NCBI GenBank assembly: GCA_000708835.1
Contig: DF237029.1
Location: forward strand, 148,658-212,657
DNA from: Klebsormidium nitens
Taxonomy: Eukaryota > Streptophyta > Klebsormidiophyceae > Klebsormidiales > Klebsormidiaceae
Length of the DNA stretch: 64,000 nt
Direction of reading: 5' to 3'
A program made the translations under genes and the position numbers. Below, piece by piece: positions 47,301 through 58,025 of this stretch; position 1 is the first letter of the stretch, and each line of letters opens with the position of its first letter. Below the pieces are notes generated by a model that worked only from the letters and a program-made list of their open reading frames with translations, searched no databases and was not told the DNA's origin.

Positions 47301-49004
47301 CGAGTTGACAGAGTGACCAGATGCGGTTGAGGATTTGCCTTCTAATTGTCGGGCTAGAGGAGAATGCCTGGGTGCACAGACTAGGCTCAAAGCATTGAGA
47401 GAGAGTTTTCATTCCAAAAGCAGCAGACAGTGCGCGTTGAACGAACGTCACAATCGCCGTTGAGATGTATTGCCGTATCAATCGACTGTCAGTATCTCGA
47501 CGCCAAGGCCAAGTGTTCTGCTCTAGCAGCTATATCTAAGATCATTTAGTCCTGAATTAACCCTCAGAACCGTTAAATATCCTCCAGCCTTCTGGATCAT
47601 CCAGACATTGAACACAAAGCACCCCAAGAAAACATGTTTCCAAGCACATCTTATTCTGAAAGCAGATATTCGAAGTCAAATACGTCAAGCTCTGAGGGTC
47701 GACATTCTTAACGCCCACGGAAATCTGACGTCAAGACCTGAAGGTCCGCATACTCAACGCCCACGGTATTCTGACGTCAGGACCTAAAAGTCTACATATC
47801 TGAGGCCTACGGAAATCTGACGTCAAGAACTGAAAGTCGACACACTTAACGCCCCCGGAAATCTGACGTCAAGACCTAAAAATCTACATACCTGAGCCCC
47901 ACGGTATTCTGACGTCAAGCCCTGAGAGTCGAAACACTTAACGCCCCCGGAAATCTGACGTCAAGACCTAAAAGTCTACATACCTAACGCCCGCGGTAAT
48001 CTAACGTTAAGACCTAAAAGTCAATATACCTGAGGCCCACGGAAGTCAGGGATGCCCGTGCTGGTACTGATGCCTGCGCCAGTGTATGCCACCATGTACT
48101 GACTCTGCGAAACATGGATTTCGTTGTATTGATTGCTGAGGATTAACAGGTCAGTGTTCACCACCTTCAGGAAAAGCTCAGTGGCTCGAAAAATAATCTT
48201 CCAGGCCTTTTGCGCCCTACCTCGAAGGTCACATGAAGGAGGCAAGGCGCTTCGAGCAGAGCCCAAGCTGTGGCTGTGATAGCTTTCACAGTTGAACGTT
48301 TAGAGATGCGCAAGCTGGTGGAAAAATAAAAGAAAACATCCTGTTGCAATTTAAGTGGGGTTCAGCTGGCTTCTTACAGAGTAAAAGATGTACAACAAAC
48401 AACAAACTTGCTACTCCGTAAGAAGAATCACGGGAAGGCAGAATCACGGAGCCCTCAGACTTTCGATTACGACTTCAGAGCTGCACGTCTTTATGTACTC
48501 TCTCTTGCCCAAGCAACCACAAAGGTTGCAGACATGCAAATTAATTGACAGCTTTGTAGTCCACCCTGAAAGGCCTCGAAGTCCAGCTTGTCAAAGAAAG
48601 AAAGGCAGCCTTGTAATGGAGCAAAGCTCGAAGACAGCTGTCTTCAAATTTGTGTGCCTTTAGCATACTCCATCTCTGCTCATTGCATCCAGCAACCATG
48701 CCTGGGGGCTTGTATGCAGCCATGCTCCTTTCCAAGCTTTCATGCACTTTAGAAGCGGCTTCTCACAGTTCACTGAGCAATCGGAAAGTTAGGAACACGG
48801 GGCCAAAATTTGAGCAGAAGCCAATACATTCCCAGCCTGTATACCATACCTGGCAGTGTAGTGGCAGGATAGTATGCAGCGCTTGGAATCAATAAGCTGC
48901 CGTACCTGTTTGATCAGATTTGCCAGCTGTTTGATCTTCTTCTGAAGCACGTCCGGCGGGTCCCGGTACTCCGTCGTCTCTTCGGGCACGCCCAGGTCCG
49001 CCAT
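44386..49004 (-). CDS. Class IV sirtuin (SIRT6/SIRT7-like NAD-dependent deacylase)
   Basis: Six exons (48906-49004, 48030-48104, 46978-47135, 46103-46243, 45320-45488, 44386-44571) join in phase to 275 residues. The Rossmann NAD site is [16 protein letters not shown] (residues 41-56), then [17 protein letters not shown] (102-109) and the catalytic His in ELHGN (H123). Zinc ligands are the pairs C131/C134 and C159/C162. The second half has [31 protein letters not shown] and [15 protein letters not shown], typical of class IV enzymes. These are usually nuclear or nucleolar histone deacylases with roles in chromatin and DNA repair. The same frame continues upstream to an ATG at 49178, giving 58 more residues that look like a presequence (LRLFTSSARSLRD). 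A TATATAA on this strand at about 49160 argues that the 49004 start is the main one. Confidence 0.9.
47663..48046. repeat. 46-bp minisatellite carrying copies of a splice donor
   Basis: The block CTGACGTCA (with variants) recurs at 47725, 47771, 47817, 47863, 47909, 47955 and 48001, spaced exactly 46 bases, with a decayed unit before it. The array lies in the sirtuin intron and runs without a break into the exon end at 48030. On the coding strand each unit contains a copy of the exon's last bases and donor (CCGTGGGCCTCAG|GTATGT). Several units keep a usable-looking GT donor, for example at about 47890. Confidence 0.92.
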
Positions 49005-49178
49005 TCTAGTTCCCCTGGGCCGGTTTCTTCTCTTGGTTGGAGGATTTTGAATGACGGCTTTCTGCGCGAAGGGTTCCCTCCGAAGTCGTTCGCTGGCTGA
49101 CGGGTCACGTAGGGACCTTGCACTTGATGTGAATAACCTCAGATTGCAGTGGTTATATAATAGGAAGGTGCTCGACAT

Positions 49179-50811
49179 TCCGCGTTCCTAGCCGCCACTA
49201 CGCCGCTGCAAAGCCCGCCAAATTATCCTTTTCAGGGCGGCCATGGTGTCTCTTTGAACAGGAGATGAGCATCAAGATACAACTACCTGCTGGAGTAATA
49301 CGACAGAGTAGTTTTAGGAGCAGAGTCAAGAGCCTTTTGTCATTCGAAGGATGTCACAGTGAGGCAGCTTGAGATCCACATGCATGTTGATTGCATGTTT
49401 GCAAAAGGAAACAACCGGTGCAGACGATGCCCGGGCACGAGCTCGTCGAGTGCATGCTGTGCAGCGCAGCTGTCCGGCAGTGTCACCTCTGACGCATGCA
49501 CGGAGTGCATGACTTATGAGCTCCGACTTGACCAGCCGATAGGTACATCATAGAGCATGAGCACGGTCTGGCTGCTAAATATGCGCGCCCCTGCTGTACA
49601 CATGCCAGCATGCCGTGAGCCGAGTGTGTAACGCAGATTTCCCAAGAAGTGAAACGTTCTTGAGGGATTTCCCTGCGGCGATAGGCCAGACCGGCACCCT
49701 GCCCGGCATCAAACCAAGCTCGTTGTTGCCGGGGCCGAGAAAGCCATGGAAGGGTTCATGGGTCCTATGCACGTTTGTTGACCTGCAAAGCCGTTGATCG
49801 AGTGCCTCTCAATTGACGCGGGCCGGAGCTAGGCAGCTAGCTGCCGGCCGCGCGGCACAGCTGAGCACATGCATGCGATCGGAGCTTCCATGCCAACTTT
49901 AAATCTACATGCCGATATGCACGATTTTGGTGAATGAATGCTCCTGGCCCAATTAACATCATCACATCAGCCCAGTGGTCCAAGCTCTGGCCGGCCGGGG
50001 ATAGGGCCCGGCGCGGGCGCTTTGCATGTATGGCTGTACGTAGAGCGACTTAAAAATTCTGGCATCTATACTGCCTAGCGCGATCTGACAAAGTGATGCT
50101 ATGCGTGTTCCGGCGAAGGGCGATCGCTCATGGTCAATGTGACGCGGAACTATATGCAGCTCGCGTGTGCACACATGATCGGAACCGTTAATTCGAGCTC
50201 TTCTAAGTGAGGACTTGTCCCCTTTTGTGACACGTGCATAACAATACATTCTTCTTGCTCCGACTGGCAACCTTAAGATGAGGTGAACAGAGGGGCAGAC
50301 TGAACTGAGCGCCTGTAAACCACCCTGGACGGCCCTTGTAGTTCAATCGAGTACGTGCTCAGTCCGAGTTGCTAAAAGTTTAAAGAGGTCGGCTGAATAA
50401 GCCTCTTTACCTGGCTATTACTAGATCCCTGAAACGCAATGAACTCCGCGTCCGTTACAAGTAAATCATCCAGGCTTGATTGTCAATATCCAACGACCTG
50501 CTTTCTTGGATACTCTCGGCGTTGAACTCGGGCCTCAACTTTTATAGTAGCTAGCTTCAAGCTTCCGCGTCTAATAGTGCCGTTCAGCTGAAGAAAGAAT
50601 TACCTACAAGCTTGCAGATTCGTCCAGTTGAAGTTCGCTGTAGCATTTCACTGATTGCTTTGACGGCCGTATTTGCAAGCTAACACTGTACATGTAATCG
50701 GTTTGCATAATCTACATACGCTAGTTCAGCATCCTGTAATCGCTTAGCCATTATTACGCACGAGCTTTTCTGCAGTTTCATGGTACAAAAAGATTCAAGC
50801 GGTCTTCGCCA
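49179..50811. other. Intergenic spacer upstream of sirtuin, downstream of SDP1
   Basis: 1.6 kb with no supported exon. TGCATG/CATGCA motifs are frequent at 49375-49620 and 49860-49915. No RNA gene was recognised. Confidence 0.55.
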
Positions 50812-53800
50812 CTAAGGAACCGGAAGCTCACCCTTCGCAACAAACGAACCGAAAGCTTCCAGGGACTTCTTCCGCCTGGGACGGCCCGCACTTGCCATTG
50901 CCTGTCCCTTTCCTGAGTCCCCCACTTCGTGCTCTGCCCTAGCTCTTTCATGGGCTCCTATCTTTGACTCCAGCAATTGTCGCAAACATTCCTCCGCACA
51001 CACCACCCCCGTACCCGACAGCTCTTCAGTCGCTTTCTCCAACGCTTCAACGGTGATCCTATCCGATTTGGCCAGCTTCTGGATTCCTTGCCCCAGGGGA
51101 ATGTCGCCGATCGGCTGCCCAGTGCTCGAGACGCGTCGCCCCATGCTTTCTGGCAGCTTTGGAGAAGCGTCCTCCGTTCCTTCCAGACCCCCATCTCCCA
51201 AAGCCTCGCTTCCAAACTGACTCCCGTCTGCATCCCCGTTTCCCACCCCACTATTCAGCGCATCCGCTCCCTGCTCGTGTTCGCGTAATCCCCGACTGCT
51301 CGGTCGTCCCCGGAAGCTTTCTACCAGTTGCCCCACTTCATCGAGCTCCGCAGCCTCCCTCTCCCGCTCTCTCTCCTCGTCTGCCACGTGTCCGTTTGGA
51401 AGGTCAGCCACGTGGCTTGGGCCGGCAGTCGTTGCGGACCCATGTGCTTCTCGACTCAGGGCTTCATCCCCCTGCAGAGCGCATTCTTCGGCTGTCTCCC
51501 TCTCGATCTTCACGACCTCTCTCCCCTTCTCAGACGTCGCATGGCCGCTCTCGGCTGGGGCACTCCCCTCGGACAACCTCGACCAGCCGTTCCCACGCTC
51601 TCCGACCCCATTGCTTCCTTGCGCACGCAACCTCTCGGAGGCGGACCTCAGAAACCCCTTGCTTCGAAGCTTGCGCCCGGGCAGGCTGCCACTGTCCAGC
51701 TCAGCAGGCGCCGTCCGGTGCAACCGGTCCACCATCCGTACGACACGTGGCCTGCCGTCCTCTTTTCCCCCCCCTGGCCGGAGCCCCTTGTGCCCCCCTC
51801 CTAAACCTCCGCTCGAATGGCCAAATCCGTTTGCGGCTCTTGACATCACCGCCCCGTCCGAAAGGCCGTTCAGCCGGGGGGCCTGCCCCGCCCCCAACGA
51901 AATGTGCCGCGTCAACCCGTTCTCCCCTTCTTTCCGCCCCGACGCCTCCTCCCGATCCTCGAAGCGCGAATTTTCTTCCCCAGCGGTCTCCCCCGCCTCC
52001 ACCGTGTGCGGCAGCACAAACCGGACGTCGTGCGAGCTTCGGTGGCCCCACCGGCCCAGGTTCCGGTAGCTCTGNNNNNNNNNNNNNNNNNNNNNNNNNN
52101 NNNNNNNNNNNNNNNNNNNNNNNNNNNNNNNNNNNNNNNNNNNNNNNNNNNNNNNNNNNNNNNNNNNNNNNNNNNNNNNNNNNNNNNNNNNNNNNNNNNN
52201 NNNNNNNNNNNNNNNNNNNNNNNNNNNNNNNNNNNNNNNNNNNNNNNNNNNNNNNNNNNNNNNNNNNNNNNNNNNNNNNNNNNNNNNNNNNNNNNNNNNN
52301 NNNNNNNNNNNNNNNNNNNNNNNNNNNNNNNNNNNNNNNNNNNNNNNNNNNNNNNNNNNNNNNNNNNNNNNNNNNNNNNNNNNNNNNNNNNNNNNNNNNN
52401 NNNNNNNNNNNNNNNNNNNNNNNNNNNNNNNNNNNNNNNNNNNNNNNNNNNNNNNNNNNNNNNNNNNNNNNNNNNNNNNNNNNNNNNNNNNNNNNNNNNN
52501 NNNNNNNNNNNNNNNNNNNNNNNNNNNNNNNNNNNNNNNNNNNNNNNNNNNNNNNNNNNNNNNNNNNNNNNNNNNNNNNNNNNNNNNNNNNNNNNNNNNN
52601 NNNNNNNNNNNNNNNNNNNNNNNNNNNNNNNNNNNNNNNNNNNNNNNNNNNNNNNNNNNNNNNNNNNNNNNNNNNNNNNNNNNNNNNNNNNNNNNNNNNN
52701 NNNNNNNNNNNNNNNNNNNNNNNNNNNNNNNNNNNNNNNNNNNNNNNNNNNNNNNNNNNNTCTTTGCTCACGTTCGGCAGCTCGTGGCCGACAGACACCC
52801 CCGACAGGCTTTCCACCCGCCCCAGCCCCGGTTCGTGCACCAAGTGCCGCCCCGAGCCCTGCTCAGCGATCGGGTGCCACCCGATCTGCAGCGGGGGCCC
52901 GTCGCGCCTCCGGGGCCCCCGGATCGACCCCATTTCGTCCGCCAGCAGCTTCTCCGGCGTCGTCGCGGGCGCTGCAGACTCGTCCCCGTGGTCGGGCAAC
53001 ACCTGGTGCGAGCTGCTGCGGAAGAGCGGGCCCCCGGCTTTGGTCCACGAGATCTGCGTCATCTCGTTCTCCGCCTCGCTGTCGCTGCTATGCCCTTCCC
53101 CCGGCTTGCGCTTCGGCCGCCGGAGGGCGCCCCACGCGGACAGCCCCGCGCGCGTCATCTCCGCGATGTCGTCCTCGGTCAGCGACTCGGAGGAGAAGTC
53201 CCGGGGGAGCGTGTTCCAGGACGGGATGCGCCCGCGGCCGAGGCCGAGGCCGGTTCCGCGGAGGCCGCTGCCGTCCGTGGACGCCTCAGCCTGGCGCCAA
53301 AACTGGGCTTCTTCGCGCGCGCGCTTTCTGCAGACGGAGCCGAAAGGCAGGATTGAGCAACGGACGCGAAATGTGCGTGCTTGCTTCTCGGATGCCGGTT
53401 GTTGCCGGGTTTAGCGAAGTCTGCGTTTCCTCGGTCGTGCTTGTCGGGGATGGACAAACAAGCAAGCGAATCTTGGAAGAATCTCCCTACGAAGACCTTT
53501 TCAGAGAGCTTCGGTTGAGCTCTAAAAACACCCTCTATTTTTCGAGCGACCGAGACAATCAAGCGCCATATAGTACAAGAACTTCGAAGGTCGCTGAATC
53601 GCACCTGGCCTCGTGCTTTCTCCAGGCCAGGTCGGCGACCACCTTGTCCAGCTCTAGCTCGATGGCGCTGTTGGCAGTGATCGCGGAAAGCTTGGCCCAC
53701 GTGGCACGCACGCCCTGGGACATGCCACGCTTCAGCTCCGTGGAGGTGGGGTTGCGGATGAGGCCGATGTACTGCAAGAGGGGGACAGCTTTTCAGGAAA

Positions 53801-56800
53801 CCGGGACAAGGCAAAAACTCCAGCTCGCGGCTAAAACGGTGATGACGTTTTCGGGTTGATGATCAAGAAGATAGCTGCAATTAGCCAACGGTGTCGATCG
53901 AAAGAAATCTAAAGCGAGACAGAAACTCTGCCAGCCCTCAGCTCAAGCATGAAAAATAATTTGTAAGACGAGAATGATCAGCCTATCCGTTGAACATTAC
54001 GAGCTCGTCTTCGAAAGTACACCAAGAACTGGCTACGAAGGAAACAGAAGAAGAGCCACGAAACGTCTTTCAACGACGCACAGAGCAGCAGGACTCCTGA
54101 GCAACGAAGGCGCCTCACCTGAGCCAGGGACGCATTCATGACTATGGTGACGTCCCCCTCCCAGTCCTGTGCGAAGAGCTTGGCCAAACCGTAGAAGCCG
54201 AAGCCCATCTCCAGTGCCTGGTTACACCGGTGCTTGATCTCCATCTCGAGCAGATGCATGCCCTGCAAGCATTCAGTTGAAAGTGCGTCACTTTTGGAAA
54301 GGGACGCAACAAACCGAAATAGCTGTAGATTCGCGCAGGTCCCTTTGTCACAATATCCTTGTCCAACCATCGAAATAAGACCAACTTGTCGAAAGAAGTC
54401 GTAGAGGCTGCCAGGAAGGAACTTGGAACCTTACCTTTGACGCCAACTGCCCCCCGTACTGCCGCACTGTCTCTTTCAATCTCAAGAGGGGCGCGATGTG
54501 CGGGTTGGCCTGGCTGACGATGAAGTGGTTGACGTTGAACAGCTCCTTCAGAGGCCCGATTGGAAGGTCTGTTTCGAGGCTGCCGTCTCGCCAGTGCCGA
54601 GCGCCGATGCCGCCGTTCTTGTCAGGGCCGAGCTCGGTGGGAGGGTGGTAAGGGACGAGACGACCAAAGCGGTCCTTGGCCATCAGCTCCTGCACAGACT
54701 CGCCTCATTGCGATCAGCTCGAAACTCGACATTTGCAAATCGAAGAAACTCGACTACGAGCTTAAATTTACAGAAACTCGTTATAAATTTCAGGCAATCC
54801 GGTTACGAGCCTTAATATGAAGCAAGTCGACTACGAGCTTCATACGCTGGCTTGGACTCGTTAGCTGTGACAGAAAGAACACGACCAGGCGGAAAACAGG
54901 GTAAGCTTGGATCCTGGTACGGAACATTGAAACTTGTCAATATAATCCAACCCCTACACTCAAAGAAAACGAAAGAGGGAGCAGCCCTACCTGCGGCGAG
55001 AAGAGGCCTGGGAAGGCACACGAGGCGGTCACTGCGCTCCAGATGACGACGTTGGGAGACGAGAGGTAGTTCAGCAGCCGGGGAGGCTCCTTCGGGCGAG
55101 ACGAGCACACGGTGATGCACAGCACCCGGCCTGAGATGTCATACGCCTCCTGGAAGGTCATGTCACCGATCAGCTCCCGCATCTTGCGCTGCAGGGGTCC
55201 GATCTCCTGCATCGCCCCCCGCGTGAGCAGCCGGTGCGCCGTCATGATCACGTTCCCCATCTCGTCAAAGAAGTGCATCTTCGGCAGCGGGCCCTGGAAG
55301 AATGCCTGCAGCTGGACCCAGGGCCGGGTCGCAGTGAAGGAGCAGATGATGGACCCGACGCTCGAGCCGGCTACCACGCGAGGGAGTAGCCCGTGCTCGA
55401 TCAGGGTCTTGACCACCCCCAGATGGAACGCCCCGAGGGCGGCCCCCCCGCTGAGAAGAAGAGCGGTCCGGCCAAAAGCGTGCCGAACCTCGTGGAAGAA
55501 GGAGAGCTTGTCGTCCAGGCCAAAGTCTGCCTGCTCTGGGGCGTCCTTGATGATGCGCAGGTGCTCGCACACCTCCCCCAGGTACTCTGAGATGAGGGGG
55601 GGTGTGTGCAGGCGGTTCTTGTGCAGCTCGGGGTTGCACATGTTCCCCAGGTTGCGGATCAGGTCGGTGCGCAGGGCAAACATCATGTCCTCGACGCAGC
55701 CCTCCTGGCGGCGCTTGCGGAGCTCGTGGAAGCGGGCTTGGACTAGCTCAACGTCGTACCTGAGAATTTAGAAGGAGGTTCAGTACTGGTGGACACCAGC
55801 TGGTGCAAGGTCTCAACCAGGAAATGAATTTTTTTGACAGAGTAGGGAGTCAAGCAATCAAGTCAACTGAGAAGGCAGCCACAGTCCTGGTCTTAAGCAA
55901 CACCAGAAAGCACCTCGTGCATCCTATGACAAACGAGTTTGAAAACGAGTTTCTTACCAACTGGCTACAGTTTTGAGAAACATTTGGCTGACTCCGGGGG
56001 ACATGTGATCAAGCCACCACTGTCAGCTGGTCTGCCAGGATTTCTTACAAACTAGGCTTGCTTGCTAGTAATCCAATGTTATTTGACTGATGCTGGCATT
56101 ATGCACTTGATACTGACGTTCACGAGAGCTGGCACATCTCTTTTTGACAGGAACTTTCCCTGAAACCTTGGGTCCGGATACGGCAGCTGAAGGAGCTTCC
56201 TTCTGCTGAAAGTACTCTCAAACCTGATTGCCAACACCATGAGATGATGCTGACTGAAAAACAACCAATTTGACCTGGACTCCTCTCCTGAACTAAGCTG
56301 ATGTGACAAGGACGGAACACACGACTCCGAGTTCTTCCTACAGGATCTTACGACAGCCTCAGCTGGACAGATTACTTGAACATGCTGAGCACAATCACGA
56401 GCTTAACAGACGGGAAGCCAAGGTGCAAATCTTCCGAACGAACAGGGACTTACAAGTCTGCGTCTCTCCGCCGTCCAATGTACTGCTCCAGCTGCTTGGC
56501 AGCATGGGCCCACTCTTCGTACGTTGCAGCTGAGGCAATCATGTTCTTGTAGAATGTCCTCTTCACTTCCAAGACCTTGGCGTTAATACTGTGAAGACGG
56601 TGCCGCCTCAAGAGATAGCCGACTAGGATCATGCCCCCAAGCAGCACATTTGGATTCCTTGGATTCAGCCAGTCCTTCAGCACTTTCCACAGAATGGACA
56701 GCGCCTTCAATCCCTTCCGCAGCCCGTACCGAATCCTGAACTTGAGGACTAAGAGCACCTTTTTGCAGACCGTACGAGCAGCCTCCCAGGAAAGAGCTTG

Positions 56801-56878
56801 CACAGCAACCGCCCGGCCATACAGGGTGTCCGGCCCGATGCGGAAGAGATCAACGATGACCTCCTCATCAGAATCCAT
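50812..56878 (-). CDS. SDP1: SDP1-type patatin-domain triacylglycerol lipase; gapped
   Basis: Exons 56454-56878, 54991-55759, 54435-54689, 54119-54262, 53605-53771 and one running 53327 to 50812 across a gap. The first five junctions keep phase. The N-terminus matches SDP1 ([43 protein letters not shown]). The patatin core has [20 protein letters not shown] (oxyanion glycines), nucleophile in AGSSVGS (about Ser275) and the dyad Asp in [12 protein letters not shown] (about Asp433). [32 protein letters not shown] and [16 protein letters not shown] follow. In Arabidopsis, SDP1 starts breakdown of storage oil at the oil-body surface. The tail keeps [11 protein letters not shown] and [15 protein letters not shown] but is several hundred residues longer than usual, Ser/Glu/Gly-rich, ending [10 protein letters not shown]. 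The coding frames on the two sides of the gap differ by one base at its stated length. Confidence 0.92.
52075..52760. other. Assembly gap (686 N)
   Basis: This is a run of unknown bases inside the last exon (or an unseen intron) of the SDP1 gene. The flanking frames do not match at exactly 686 bases, so the length is an estimate or an intron lies within. Confidence 0.99.
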
Positions 56879-58025
56879 CTCCAGGGGACCCTGAGCAGCG
56901 TACCACGAAGGCAGAGGGAGGGATCAACACAGCATTGCGACCCCGGAGTGCAGATTCCTCCCTATGCTGCCCTGATCAAAGTGCAACTTAGTGTGGCACT
57001 CAAAACCAGAGGCCGGTAAACCACTCAAGGTGACAGGATTGTTGCTTTCTTGTCTTTTGTCTCACAAACCTCAAACTTCCGCTGTCATTCAATGTGCTTC
57101 TCCCCCACCGTCTGAGCCCTCCGAAATTACCATCTTCTGTCTTCATGACCAACGTCTGCCCTAGCCATGGACGTGTCCTGTCTCTTCGGATGCTTCGAAA
57201 CCATGGATGATGGAGGCCACTGCTCTTCCGTTGGTTTCTAGGCAGCCTGAGCAAGCTGCACCCCGCTGTCGCTTGCGCGCCTCTCGTGAATCCCTGGCCG
57301 GGGTGAGTCAGCAAGTCACTTTATCCGCTTTTGCAGAGTCCGATCAGCTGCCACCTCAGCATAGGGGCGGCCAGGACACGTGGCATCTGACAAAAGGCTC
57401 ATATGGACTATATAAGCTATAGAACCTGCGTATACCTATGCGTACATAAGCTGACAGTGCCGAACAAAAGCATATGGCCAAGAAATGGATCAGAAGGAAT
57501 GGTCTCGACGAGGAATTTAGTTGGACCAGCCTCCCGGGATCACCCCTCGGGGCCAAAGGTTCAGCCGCAAGAGGCTGGCCTTTTAGTTGCTGGTGTCGGT
57601 GATCAGACCCCGGGACCCTGCCCCGGCGGATCTCCTCTTCATGATCCAGTTTTCAGTATGTCAAAGAGGAAGCTCACCGCATGACTCAGCCAAAGAAGCC
57701 AATAGTATCGCTCCCTCCACGAGCCGAAGTTCCAGTTGACTTGAGACCTTCAACTGTACATTTGAATTAGGTAGATCACAGCAGGAGGGGAGCGAGAGGC
57801 CCGTGTGACGTCAACTCTGCGCCATGTATCTGGGCTTCCCCTAAAATCGTTGTTGCTTATGGCCGTGGTGATCCTAGGAGCGGACTGCCACAACCAGCTG
57901 TAGACCGGTAGGAACCTGCAATCAGATTTGGGTAGGCGGGTTTAAGGAGCCGGCGTTGCTGGACGCTTTTGTTGGGTCTCAGAGCATCCATCAGGCGGGA
58001 TACAGCTTAGGGCCGAACCGGAGCA
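56879..58025. promoter_or_regulatory. Divergent promoter region, SDP1 and bZIP
   Basis: 1.15 kb between two start codons on opposite strands. A G-box CACGTG lies at 57377-57382, followed 27 bases later by TATATAA at 57409-57415 reading toward the bZIP gene. If used, this would give a bZIP leader of roughly 580 bases, allowing upstream ORFs. No counterpart TATA was seen for SDP1. The G-box is a bZIP/bHLH binding site. Confidence 0.5.

Noticed and set aside
47663-48046. CRISPR-like array
   Set aside because: Units are contiguous 46-bp repeats with no unique spacers, within a eukaryotic intron.
51159-53414. Very long plus-strand ORF across the second gap
   Set aside because: It is the antisense shadow of the SDP1 tail, and its length is inflated by 686 N bases. 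The minus strand has conserved SDP1 motifs and phased introns.
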